Assembly: GCF_000512585.2 (NCBI RefSeq) | Contig: NC_089241.1 | Location: 310,001-374,000, forward strand | Reading direction: 5' to 3' | Length of the DNA: 64,000 bases | Source: Kwoniella bestiolae CBS 10118 | Taxonomy: Eukaryota; Basidiomycota; Tremellomycetes; Tremellales; Cryptococcaceae | Notes under the pieces: generated by a model | The model's input: only the letters and a program-made list of their open reading frames with translations | The model's database searches: none | Told to the model about the DNA's origin: nothing | Part shown: positions 12,599 through 23,554 of the stretch, piece by piece | How the letters are laid out: the number at the start of each line of letters is the position of its first letter | Numbering within the stretch: the first letter of the stretch is position 1 | Made by a program: the position numbers and the translations under genes

Positions 12599-14611
12599 CT
12601 AAATGTCTACTTTATATTCGTAAGGGACCGTCTTGATAGCTTCGTGATAAGAAGGAGGAGGTACCATCCACCCGTTCTCCATCGACAGGGATTCACCATG
12701 AATCATCCGTCCTACTTCCCTTCCTCTTGAATTTCTAGACAGGTGCAGATCGCTCCATCTGACATTGTGCATTGCGCCCCTTGGCTCCGATACCGACCCG
12801 ACCACGATGGGCAGAGGGAGGGTCTTGACTGTTCCGGGGAAGTATCTCTTGAACTTCGATATATTGAAGTACCCCGCAGAGTTTGGAGAGAGGGGTTCGC
12901 TGAATTCTCCAGGCTGGGGGATCTCAATTGGCAGGTCATTGGCATCGGAGAATCCTGCGGGGAGGTAATCGGAGAGAACAGGAGAACCGGGTGTGATGGA
13001 CAGGAAAGCTAAAGTGACGTTCAAGTGGAAGGTCGATGAAACGCTCACTCCTGGTTCTTCACCGTTCGGAGAGGTATTCGATGAATTCACATTCAACATA
13101 GTTGACATGCCGTGTTTCCAGGTGTTACTCCCATCAGGCAAGAGAGGTAATGCGATGTCTTTCAATCTGATTTTATCCTCTGAAGAAGATTCGATCCATC
13201 CCCATCTCGAGACTATCTCTTCTTCCACTACCAACCCGTTTCCTTGGGAGTCTAGTGGTTCCTGTTTGGATAGCGAGGAATGTTCTCTCCTGACTAGTGC
13301 GAGGCGGATCAATACCTGCGTGGTGGGCTGTAAGGGCTGATATCCACTTGGTAATTCCAGTTGTAAGTCGGAGATGGAAGGTGGAGTAAGTGAGATTGAG
13401 AATGGAATCGTCGAAGTGGGTGAATAGGTCGTCGTGGGTATATGAGGGTGGATGGTCCATTTCGCGCTTTGTCTAGGTAAGATTGGTAGATTTTCACCGG
13501 GAACGGGAGTTACGAAAGAGGATTCGATGGGTAGGTCGGTTTTGACGAAGAATGATGAGGGGACGTATCTTGGTGCTCTGGTCGGGAGGGTTTCAGGCAT
13601 CATTTCGAATGGTTTCGCGGTATCTGCCAGTACGACTCTGGCACCGGCATTGGGGAAAGCGGGGTCGTCGCATGATAGTGTGACTGTCAGGGCGTACGTG
13701 ACGGCGAAAGAGGATGATCGGACGGTGAATGAGGGTGGTAATCTTGGTGTGGAGGGAACTTGGACAGTAAGTGGTAGAGAGTAGGTACCACCCGGTAATC
13801 CATAGGTAGGATCGATCGAACACTCGCTAGGACGAGGAGGATTTCGGAGATATGTTTGCTGAGCATCACGAGCCCACAATGCTAGGCCTTCCGACAATGA
13901 GACGGAAACGCAGATGATCGTTCGTGGTTGTTGGTTTGGGAGGTGTAATGTACCGATCAATGACATTGATAAAGTGGGGTTGAGGTAATGTGGCAAAGAG
14001 GAGAATCGGTCGAGTTCGAAGGTCAGAACAACAGGGATAGATTGACCAGGGTAGAACGATGGTGGGATCAGAGAGGATGTTTCGGAATCTTGGTATGCTG
14101 CTGATATGGAACATACTGGTCTTGAAGGTGGGGGAGTGAATGAGAATGAATCTGCATGAGAGATTGTCATATTAGTTACATGGCGGATACAGAGATCGAC
14201 GGCAAAATGCCACTCACCGGCAACGGTATCGACCTGCATCATCTCATCCTCTGAATGATCTACTTCTTTAGAAGCATGTTTACCATGGTGTATCAATGAT
14301 GTCCAAAAGCCCCCACCATGTCTACGTCGAGATAACGAGGGGGTCGAAAAGTCTACACTTTCGGCCGTCGATTCTCGAGAATGATAGGACATCGAAGGGG
14401 ATGGTGACATGGCTGGAGACCATGAGCTCGATGGACTGGCGCACCGCGAGCTGGAAGCTGAGGAATTGGTGGAGAATGGATGTGACATACTTGAGCGTAT
14501 TCTATGTGAGAAGGGTTGAGATGGGAAGGAGGGGGATTCGGGGTACTGTGAAGTGTTGGAGGAGAAGACAGGTTGGAAAGGTGAATGTGGTGAAGTGTGA
14601 GAGGTGAACAT
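12599..14611 (-). CDS. Arrestin-like protein with PPxY motif (probable ubiquitin-ligase adaptor)
   Basis: Two exons, 14611-14218 and 14151-12599 (648 aa), with a 66-nt intron (14152-14217) bearing strong signals (GTGAGT, ACTAAT, CATGCAG). A Ser/Pro-rich N-terminus is followed by an arrestin-N-like fold: PGQSIPVVLTFELDRFSSL, MSLIGTLHLP, GLPGGTYSLPLTVQVP and PSFTVRSSSFAVTYALTVTL. A second beta-rich region (about residues 400-600) would be arrestin-C. The C-terminus has PPSY, fitting the PPxY motif by which arrestin-related adaptors recruit Rsp5/Nedd4 WW domains. Likely role: selecting membrane transporters for ubiquitination and endocytosis. The intron is a multiple of three without a stop, so retention would add 22 residues. 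An upstream in-frame extension exists but would translate the (TA)n tract, so I start at 14611. Confidence 0.78.
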   Translation of the reverse strand: MFTSHTSPHSPFQPVFSSNTSQYPESPSFPSQPFSHRIRSSMSHPFSTNSSASSSRCASPSSSWSPAMSPSPSMSYHSRESTAESVDFSTPSLSRRRHGGGFWTSLIHHGKHASKEVDHSEDEMMQVDTVAGEWHFAVDLCIRHVTNMTISHADSFSFTPPPSRPVCSISAAYQDSETSSLIPPSFYPGQSIPVVLTFELDRFSSLPHYLNPTLSMSLIGTLHLPNQQPRTIICVSVSLSEGLALWARDAQQTYLRNPPRPSECSIDPTYGLPGGTYSLPLTVQVPSTPRLPPSFTVRSSSFAVTYALTVTLSCDDPAFPNAGARVVLADTAKPFEMMPETLPTRAPRYVPSSFFVKTDLPIESSFVTPVPGENLPILPRQSAKWTIHPHIPTTTYSPTSTIPFSISLTPPSISDLQLELPSGYQPLQPTTQVLIRLALVRREHSSLSKQEPLDSQGNGLVVEEEIVSRWGWIESSSEDKIRLKDIALPLLPDGSNTWKHGMSTMLNVNSSNTSPNGEEPGVSVSSTFHLNVTLAFLSITPGSPVLSDYLPAGFSDANDLPIEIPQPGEFSEPLSPNSAGYFNISKFKRYFPGTVKTLPLPIVVGSVSEPRGAMHNVRWSDLHLSRNSRGREVGRMIHGESLSMENGWMVPPPSYHEAIKTVPYEYKVDI

Positions 14612-14625
14612 TGTTGCAGGATGAT

Positions 14626-14626
<1 letters not shown>

Positions 14627-14656
<30 letters not shown>
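14627..14656. repeat. (TA)n microsatellite in the arrestin-like gene leader
   Basis: About 14 TA units lie 16-45 nt upstream of the chosen start codon. In the minus-strand frame they would read Tyr-Ile repeats, which argues for leader or TATA function instead of coding. Confidence 0.85.
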
Positions 14657-17600
14657 AGCTGTTCGATGTAAAGTTGTCCCCAATGAAAATGGTGAAGCAA
14701 GTCGTATTGTTTGTATGACTGTCCCGAGAGTCTTGTTTTTCGTTTTCTTTTGTCGGGTATAGACTGCTATTGTCTCGGTATTCCAACGAAGAACACAAAG
14801 TAATCGGGTATTGATCGCGCTGGGGGAAGACTTGTCACAACTCTGAGACAAGAAAAACGCAAAGTCAATCGCGTATACCGAGTCCTGGTGGAGGGGAATG
14901 TCTCTGAACAACGTTATCGTGTGTTTCCAAAAAGGACTAAGAGGCCTGTGGATCGACAGCAAAGTCGGATGATTCGTGGTCGTTGTTGACGACTTTCAAT
15001 GGCTCCTTTGATGACAATGGCGAGCGTTGTGAATGACAAGCTATTCACACTTGTGTGGGTGGTACGATTCAAATTCACCTCGTCGGTTTGTCCAGGAAAC
15101 CATGCAGAACCGAAACCTTGGAAGTCGGGAATGCTTCTTGTCTTTCACTGTTACTATGACGAAATGGTTCGATTGGGTGACACCGGTCGACTCTTCAAGA
15201 GTGAGTTGAGAATTACTTGAAAACCTTGGTGTGCTTATAAGACAATTATTGGGCGACCTGATCTGCAGTTCTTTGGTGATACGAATCGTTTTCTGGTAGG
15301 TATGTCCTGTAATTTCGGGTGAACCGCTGTTTCTGTGATGTACTGTTATAGGCCAAGCTCCCAAGCACCGAAAGAACAATAGGTGAAACAGGAAGAACGC
15401 CTGTTTGTGTCTGTTCTAGGATTGCAAGTTATTTATGAGATCTGGAGGATGCCGAACCAAGCGTAGCGTTATGATATTCGGATGATCCGACTGATCTACT
15501 GTTGTGTCGAGAAAGATGTCTCGTCTCGTCAATGCTGGAATACAAACAAGAGCCGCGAATCGGATCGATGGATAAGACAATGACAAACAAGGAATGTAGA
15601 TTGAGAAAGGGGGAAAAAGTTTCTTATGTTGGGGACTTCCCATTCGGTTTTGTATATGTATGATCGTGTGAGATCTTGTCTGTGTTCTTCACGAAATGTA
15701 AAACATCTTTTACCGTACTTGGACCTTCCCGTCACCCAAGACGTCAGAACGATTCCAACCAGGTCGAGGAAAGGCCCCAGTCACAAGTTACTGTACATTC
15801 GATTGCTATTGAGTCCGAACCGGGAAAAGCATTTTCGGGGCAGGCACAGTTACTGCACTTTGATCCTTGCAATCCTTAATCAGAACCTCATATACAAGCA
15901 ATCAGAGTAATAAAGGCGGAATGGAGGTGTTGAGCCCACAGTCATAAGATCTTAGGGTTGTCAGTGGAGGGTGTTACCGAAATGTCTCGCCTCGGTAGCT
16001 TTCTTTGATTCATTTGACCGCTTTCGCAGTACTGTACCAGTGATGACGCGCTTCCACGGTGGCGACACGCATCAGAAACAATTCCAACTCACTGCAATTG
16101 GCATATAAAGCGGAGAGAGGGAGTAGGAGATTGACGGGTACAAGAAGAGCCTACGCGGGAGGTCGACGGGTACGTGGGTATGATGATGCTAGAGCTGGAC
16201 AACCCGCAACCGGTACAAGGGAGACTGTGGAGAGTACGTACAGTACGTTATCAATGATCCTCCTTGACGTTTAACGGGATGTACGAAGTCTTTTTACAGG
16301 TTCCCTATGGTTAATTGTCTCAGTGACCAAGGGATATTTTGGTAATCGGACCTTTTGTCCCATTGCATCCATATTTTCCGCTTTCCCTTCTGCTCTCAGC
16401 ACATGCAAGGACGGCAGACCGTCTCCTTCCCGCCGAAACCCTGAAAAGGAAATCTGAACCATGTTTCGCTCACTCTGGACCGGCCGCCTTGCATCCCTTC
16501 GAACCAAAAAAGCGGGAATGGCCATCGCGTATTTTTAGACCCGATCAACTAGTTCTGATCGTACCAGGCTTTCCTCTTTCCTTCCAGATGCAAGCAGCCT
16601 GGGAAGACCTCTTAACGAGATGGGATCTTGTTATGGCTGCATAAATGGATGCTTAAAGGTTGATCAGATTCCCATTTGACCGGTTGTAATGAAAGATCGT
16701 ATAAGTGGAGCTAAGAAAATTGGATTACGAGAGAGACGCAGGTCGAATGACAGAAGAGGCGTTCATTCATGCATCACTGTCATCATTCAGCTCCATTCAA
16801 ATTGGTTCAAGGCCAAGAGTTCTATAGCGACATAGAAGATACTCATAGAACCGCCCTTCAGCTGCATGAACCAGGAAGGACGATACGACGCTGGAACAAT
16901 GAGGCGTTCATATAAGAGCGGTACTGACATCATCCACATGGGATATCCAGTAGCGGCTTCGCAACGAGGCGACCACATGTACATGCACGGAAGCAGTAAG
17001 AGGGCGGCCGCCTTCGCAGACACATACCCATATTCGTACTCTGAGTACATGTCTCGGTCTCATATCCTACCACGCACGTATCGCACATTGATCACTTCAC
17101 ACCACTCCGAACAACGATTCCGTACACAAGAGCATGTACACCCGCATGGAACATACTACAAGCCATGTTTCTCTACTCCTTGAAAGAACGTCTCGTTTCG
17201 TCTTGTCTCACTTGCGTCGTCGCATGCTTCTATTGTTGAAGGTCTCACCGAATAGTCCGGCCGTCTGCATATGTCTAAGATGGCTGAGTCACTGCCCGGA
17301 CTCAAATTCGTCACAACATGCAGAAAGATGTCTGCGGCAAAATGAATTAGATCCCAGTATCGGCTCAACAGCCTTTTGACGTATTTTGCTCATTGTATGC
17401 TTATGAAGACGAGCGCATTATTCAGTTGTCCAGATGCAGCATCCAAAAGAACGGTAACAGGAACGGTAAGCTACAGACCAGCATGCATGTGTACAAACTA
17501 GGGCTGCATGACGATTTCCGAGACATGTTCAAGTTACTTCTTCCGGACAACGAGGAGACGAAAACCCTCCGAAGAGCGATACAAGTACGCAACAGTCCAT

Positions 17601-18240
17601 GCTCATGCTCGTGGTACAGAGGCAGATATGTGCAGGTATGGAATGATGCAGGAGTGTCATATATATCATGTCACAGTGCTGCATTGAAAGCTTTTAAGTC
17701 CGCCATCCACATTATCGCTTGGGTCTGCGAGTTGAGAGAAGTTCGGGAAGAGGCCGTTAAGGCCGTTAAGTCATAACGCTTGATCCGGAGAGTAGTACAG
17801 TACATAACGGGTCAACCACTCTGTTGGTACTCTTGTCACAGTCTATGTGTTCCCCAGCCCGTCACAGGTCCCTTCTTCGATTCCCGGTGTACTGCTTCTC
17901 AACCAAAACCCGGACTAGAGCTACATCCTTCGCTCGTTCTGGTGATCTGCCTAACAAAGAGACTCGGACGTACCCGATTGTGCGGTGACTACCTCGATCA
18001 ACTCATAGGTCTCAGTGCTTGTTTAGCGTGTTACAAGTACGAGTGAGTTACTTTTGAGAAAGCTGAATCACGAATCTCATCTGAGAACAGAGTGGTTTAT
18101 CAGATTAACCTATCGATATCACATGTTCTTGACGTCATATGGATGTATGACGCTTAACTCACTAACGATTCATAAATATCTGACGGTGCGAGTACTGTAA
18201 TACTACCGATCGTGGGTCATTATGTCAAGCAGCTGATATG
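14657..18240. other. Gene-poor 3.6-kb interval
   Basis: Only short ORFs without recognisable similarity, of which 17393-17776 (127 codons) is the longest coherent one. No splice-linked exon chain, repeat family, tRNA or transposon terminus was found. The sequence is scattered with GCATGC/ATGCAT-like words near 16.9-17.6 kb. It presumably holds the arrestin-gene promoter, the hydrolase promoter, and possibly a non-coding transcript. Confidence 0.4.
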
Positions 18241-18247
18241 TATAAAG
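18241..18247 (+). promoter_or_regulatory. TATA box of the hydrolase gene
   Basis: TATAAAG lies 44 nt before the in-frame ATG at 18285 and 71 nt before the ATG at 18312. If it sets initiation about 30 nt downstream, the leader would be very short, which slightly favours the start at 18312. Confidence 0.5.
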
Positions 18248-18311
18248 GCTGCTTGTGATTGAGCAAAACATTACTCACTGGTATATGCGAAGCAGCAGTC
18301 TACAAGCCACG

Positions 18312-19635
18312 ATGGGCCGCACATTCACTGAAGAACCTTCAACGTGGACACACGGCAAAGCAGAGGTATCCCCGGGAGTCAAACTTCATTATGTGGATTC
18401 CAAGCCCTCGCGATCTATCAGCGCCGGCAATTCCAAGGGGAAGACCATAGTGCTGATACATGGCTTTCCTCAAACATGGTATTGCTGGCGACAGGTCATT
18501 CAACCACTTTCGGAGCTGGGTTTCCGAGTGATAGCTGTTGATTATCGTGGTGCGGGTGATTCCGATAGACCAAGAAGTGGCTACGACAAGCTCACGATGA
18601 GTAGGGATATACATACGCTGTTTAAGGAGAAACTTGGCGTGGACAAAGCAATAATTGTGGGGAGCGATATCGGGAGTATGGTGGCTAGTAATTTGGCGGT
18701 GCAATTTCAGGAGGACGTGGAAGCTTTGATCACTTTTGGTGAGTGTTGGGCTCTCTCGTCCACAATCATCATGCTTTTCAACAGGTATCTCTGTAGGGTA
18801 TCTCTGGATCACTCGGCTGCAGTGTATAAGCTAGGAGGGATGGCAGTGGGGTTGGTACTGAGATAAGTATACATCTTCAGAGGCTCCTATACCAGGTACG
18901 AAAGCATTCGACAAAGCCACAACCGAACCTTCATCAACCTGGTCATTCCTCTGGCATTTCTTCTTCCACAACCAGGCGGATCTGCCTGAATTGTTGATTC
19001 AAGGGAAAGAGAAGGAATATATTGGACACTTCTATCACAGACTGGTGAGCTCCTTTACCTTTATGAAAAGATATCTTAAAGGCAGGGTTTGGATCTCACC
19101 GTGGGAAAGGGATGATACTTATGCAACTGGTCCGTAGTGCTACGACCCCTCTTTCGTGACTGACAAGGACCTGGAAGTTTGTGAGTAATCACTCTTGGAG
19201 AGTATTCCACCACGACGATTCGTATTGATGATGATGATGAATGTCAACCAATATAGACGCAAAGGCATTCTCAGCCCCAGGTGGGATCCGTTGCGGACTA
19301 GATACCTACCGAGCGTTCCTGGGGGACAAACAAGATTTCACGGGCATATTAAGTAAGAAGGGTAAACTTTCGATACCTGTTTTGACGTTGGCAGGTGACA
19401 GCTCTCCGATGCAGGAGGTAAGTGTCAGGACCAGCCATAACTCGCGATCGGGATGGTTGAGTTGAGCTGATACCTTGTTTTGCGTTGACAGTTCATAGAA
19501 GATCAAACGAACGAGTATGCCAAGGATGTCATCTTCAGGCTGATCCCAAGGAGTATGCATTGGGTACCCGAAGAGAACCCAGATGGATTCGTTGAGGCCG
19601 TAGAGGGTTTCTTGAAGGATAAGAGGTTGTTGTAG
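18312..19635 (+). CDS. Alpha/beta hydrolase, epoxide hydrolase / haloacid dehalogenase-like
   Basis: Five exons: 18312-18738, 18881-19044, 19138-19180, 19257-19417, 19492-19635 (312 aa). Motifs: HGFPQ oxyanion loop (His about 50), GSDIG nucleophile elbow with Asp at about 119, LAGD acid Asp at about 259, and MHWVPEE with the catalytic His at about 288. An Asp rather than Ser nucleophile is characteristic of epoxide hydrolases and dehalogenases of this fold, which form an ester intermediate hydrolysed by water. No signal peptide, so likely cytosolic or peroxisomal. Substrate not inferable. Exon 3 is only 43 nt and intron 1 is long for this window (142 nt). An ATG at 18285 would add nine residues. 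Confidence 0.83.
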
Positions 19636-19819
19636 ACTCGTCTTGAAGTATGGTATCTTGAACATCCAGTAAAGCAGTCTGTGTCGCCATGTCTGCGGAC
19701 GGAAATTCTTTGATCCAGTCATTGTGGTTGTAAGGTTCAAGATATTACATATGCATAAATCAATCACAATCATCTATTCTACAAATCCAACCAAAAGTCC
19801 TATCAATCCGCACCTTACC

Positions 19820-22800
19820 CTACAAATCATCTAAATCACCTTCCAACCCCGAATCTTCATCCCTCCCCATTCCCCTCCCAGCAGCTCTTCTAGATACATT
19901 ACACAAAACCTTGACCAGACTTTCCTTAGCCAGCTCGAACCTCCTAACTTCATTATCCAAGTCCATGTGTCTCTTATCCGCCACCTCCCCGTCCTCTGAC
20001 CCATCCTCCTCTTCGGCATCATACTCCTCAAGTGCGTGTGAGGTCTCTTCGAATCCTATAAATTTGATTTGTGTCAAGACCAACCTGAGATGACTAGATG
20101 ATTTCTGGATCCTCTTTGAAGCTTCCAGCCTCTGTATTCTACTGGAATTCACCGATGGATCGTTAACTTCGTTGGATGAGATGAGCAATTTGATATACTC
20201 TATACAGGTCAAAGCTAATTTATCAATCGATAATGCGTTCTTAGGCAATCTGCCCTCATTGACGGATTTATCGATCCCATGTACCGCCAAGACATCTTTC
20301 GAACCTGGGTAGAGGAGCTCGAGCATCGCTGAGATTGATGATAGACCTTTACCTGCTCCTTGAACTTCTTCCGCTGCGAGTGCAGTGGCCAAAGCGACTT
20401 GAGCAGAGGGTGTGGGTTTGACAAAAATACCCCATAGACCAATCAAGACTAAACCGAGAGCGTGGGCGGCCGAACCTTTGGGCAATCCCTCGATAGATGA
20501 TCGTACTTCCATGTCAAAGGCGGATGACTTTAGTGACTGCCCGATATCGTAGGATTCAAGGTTGGACAAGAGGGTCTTTACGGAAGCAGCTGTGGTTCCG
20601 GCTGATTTTGATCGCGTCGAGGCATCAACCAGTTTGATGAAGAACCGTGAGTAGAGATCGTATACATGTACCAAGGTGATTTGTTCGGCAATAGCAGCGA
20701 TGGGTGAAGAAGTCTTTTCGAGCGATTCGGCACATCGTAAAGCCTCGTGTAAGGGAAGTTTAAGAACGGTAGCAAGGGGTACTGGAGTAGTGATTGTGAT
20801 CTTGGCTTGAGCTTCCCTCCAGATATCCGTGGAAGATCGGAGCAGAGGCACGTCTTGTTGGAGCAAAGCGAGTAAGGTCAGGGAATAGGCGTCGGAAGCT
20901 GTGCTGTGCAGGTGCAACACTACATGCCACCTTTCGAGCGCAGACGGCTTGTTAACTAGATGCAGTAGGTCAGCGGCGGTCATAAACAAAGCTATAACGT
21001 CCCGACTCACCTCCCCCAACCATATCAGCAGCCTTCTGGTTCCAATAGGCCCGATCATGCTCCGGCGTCTTGACCCTCTTATCAGCTGGAACAACCAGTT
21101 TTGCGCAATCTCTGACCAAAATAGATAGATTTCCAGCTTTCTTCTTCTCTTCTTGCGTCGTCCAGCGAGAGATGATAGGTCCCATAGACACAGCCAAAAG
21201 CACAGCAACTAGCAGTCTCCAGGTCCAGTCGATCAGGGTATGCGGTGCAGGGGCGATAGGTTCAGGCAAACCTCTAGCGAGTAACCTCGAAGTGTGATCA
21301 GCAGTAATAAGAGGTAACTTCGACAAGATTTGACCAGTCGTAGCTTGACCGATGACACCACTGGGCGATCCGGTCGTGGAGGATTGGGTCGAAGTCTGCT
21401 TCAACACGTTTGACGCTGAGGGTAGGAAGGAGAAGGAGACTGCGAAAGCGGCAAACATCCTCAACCCGCCTGTAGCAGCATTTTGAGCGATAGTGGACGT
21501 AGCAGCATTCGGATCCTTCTTCTTGGGACCAGGCTTGGCACGAGGCTGTTTAGGTGCAGCAGCGGTTTTAGCCTTCTTCCTCTTGGGCTGTTGTTCTTCC
21601 TCTTCCTCGTCGACGTCGTCATCTTCATCCAAAGAGTCTTCCTCGGCTTTAGCAGCGGCAGCATCTTCGACCGCTTGAATAGCACTTTCCCTAGCACCGA
21701 AATCGGCTTGCCATGCCTTGAGATTATCCTCTCCAGCGACTGCTAGTCTGAAGGCCTCCAACTCGTTAACTTTTCTCTGTAACATCGCTGATCTCCTTTG
21801 AAGTAACTCGATATACTTCTTAGCCCCGATGAGGATCGTAGCTTTGGCACTCGCGTTGGGCCTGGTAACTTCTCCAAGTCCATCGACAGTGCCATCGGCA
21901 GCTCTAAAATCGGTGGTGAGTTTCTGCTCTTCTGTCGAAGTGGCGTACAATACTCGAAGAGCGGGGATGGCGTCTCGTAGATCCGCTTGAGCAGCTTGGA
22001 CCTTCTGTCGATATCGTCGTTCGGTCTTGTTGTGCTTGCCAACGACTGGCGCATCGGTAGCTTCTGTAGGTGCAGCAGGGGCTTTGTTGGATTGTCGAGG
22101 TTGTTTGGGTTTCTTCACGGTTGCTTTGGTATTGGGGAGAGGCATATCTGATCCAGGCTGGTTCATGAAGAATGATCCTGCGATGCGATCAATTATTAGC
22201 TGTCCGTCGAGAGTTATGCGTAATGAAGTGAACTAACCATTTTCATTAGCACCGAACCCTGAATTATTCACTTGCTCATTCCCTTGCAACGTATTCTCAA
22301 AACCATTCAGATGGGCCAGCGGCCATCCAGCCTGATCTTGTTTCGTCCACTGAGGCTGCATGGTCTGTTGAGACTGCGTCATATTCCCGATCGCCTTGGC
22401 TTGTTGAGCAAAATCAAAGTCGATTGGGAACCCATTCGCCGTGGAAGATTTCCTGTTTGGCGAGGTGGGTGATTCGAGATTGAGCATATCGAATGTATCA
22501 TCGTTGCTCAAGTTGTTGAACCCATTTGTGTTTCCACTAAACAAGTGTTGTAGGAAGTCTAAACTTCCATCATTATTGTTGGCGAGGAATGGGTTGGATT
22601 GCTGATCGGGGAAGAACAATTGTCCATTTGGTTTATCCATACCACCATTTGGGATATTGACGAATTGGTTCAGATTCTGATCTTCACCACCCAAGAGCAT
22701 CTTACTATCCTCAGATTGGAATAATACATCTAACTCGGTCGAGTCGAAGCTATTGTTGTTGAACAGGAAATCATCGGTAGCTGACAAAGAAAAGTTGGAA

Positions 22801-23156
22801 TGTGAACTGGGCGAGGACGATGATCTAGGTGATTGACCGTTGTTTGAGTTACTACTGATGTTGGAGAGATTAATCGATTGAATGGAAGGGGATAGTGAGG
22901 GTACTCTGGATGAACCACTCATACTGAATGATTGTTGATATGCTAATGGTGATAGCGAATTATCGCTTGCAGGTGAATGACGGTTGAAAGAGGGACCTCC
23001 ATTTGATGTTGATGGGATGTTAAGTAATGAGGATGGGTCTAAGAGGTCGGAAGAGAAGAGGGCGTTGGATGTGGATAGGGAGTCTTCAAATAAGAGGGAA
23101 TCGTCGTCTTTGTTTGAGAAGGGCATTGTCTGCTGAGCGAATAGAGAGGTTGGCAT
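19820..23156 (-). CDS. SRE1: SREBP-type membrane-bound bHLH transcription factor Sre1
   Basis: Three exons: 23156-22238, 22177-21011, 20955-19820 (1073 aa). An acidic/Asn/Ser-rich activation region fills exon 1. The bHLH-leucine zipper lies at about residues 350-440 and has ERRYRQ, with the Tyr that distinguishes SREBPs from other bHLH factors, then ATILIGAKKYIELLQRR. Two hydrophobic segments follow (GGLRMFAAFAVSFSFLP near 543-565; WTWRLLVAVLLAVSMGPIIS near 618-640), as expected for an ER hairpin, and a long C-terminal helical domain. Family role: low sterol or oxygen triggers cleavage, and the N-terminal factor enters the nucleus to activate ergosterol genes. Acidic and Lys-rich tracts lie between the bHLH and the membrane hairpin. 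The start could also be 23126 or 23213. Confidence 0.92.
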
Positions 23157-23216
23157 GATCGGATGGGGTATAAAAAGATGTATGAGTTTATGAAGTGCTG
23201 TATGATGCTTCAAGCG

Positions 23217-23224
23217 TATATATA
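23217..23224 (-). promoter_or_regulatory. TATA-like tract upstream of SRE1
   Basis: TATATATA about 60 nt before the chosen ATG (23156). If it is a TATA box, the alternative upstream start at 23213 would be outside the transcript. Confidence 0.35.
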
Positions 23225-23297
23225 TGTCTCTCTCCCAGTGGTGTCTCCGTCTCGAGAGGAATGAGTGTGCGTGATCAAGCTAGTCTTGAATCAATTG

Positions 23298-23380
23298 ATT
23301 GTATCGTATTGTATCGTATCGTATCGTATCATTCATAGTAAATCATCATTCATCATTCATCATCATTCATCATTCACCTC
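23298..23380. repeat. Short tandem repeats in the SRE1 upstream region
   Basis: A GTATC/TATCG pentamer array (about 23300-23330) is followed by CATTCAT/CATCATT repeats to about 23380. They lie in the 398-bp gap between the SRE1 start and the CWC27 stop; the rest of that gap has no gene. Confidence 0.7.
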
Positions 23381-23453
23381 ATTCACCAACACGATTAATC
23401 GTCTCATAAATTCGCAATGTCGAGGTGAAAGTGGTACGATAACATCGCATCAT

Positions 23454-23459
23454 CACGTG
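23454..23459. promoter_or_regulatory. CACGTG E-box upstream of SRE1
   Basis: Palindromic CACGTG in the context ATCACGTGGC, about 300 nt upstream of the SRE1 start and 96 nt past the CWC27 stop. bHLH factors (Cbf1, SREBP) bind E-boxes. Whether Sre1 acts on its own promoter through it is inference. Confidence 0.35.
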
Positions 23460-23554
23460 GCACAATTCCCCCTTTCGGTAATTCATAGTGTATTTGCCAC
23501 CCAACCCTTTGTTTTGACATTTTGGATACATGGCACTGATACTCTGTACATCAT

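Noticed and set aside
14612..14962. Upstream extension of the arrestin-like ORF
   Set aside because: It would translate the (TA)n tract as Tyr-Ile repeats and adds no conserved sequence; the start at 14611 is more plausible.
15160..15185. GGTTCGATTGG resembling a tRNA B-box
   Set aside because: No matching A-box, acceptor stem or anticodon arm could be folded around it.
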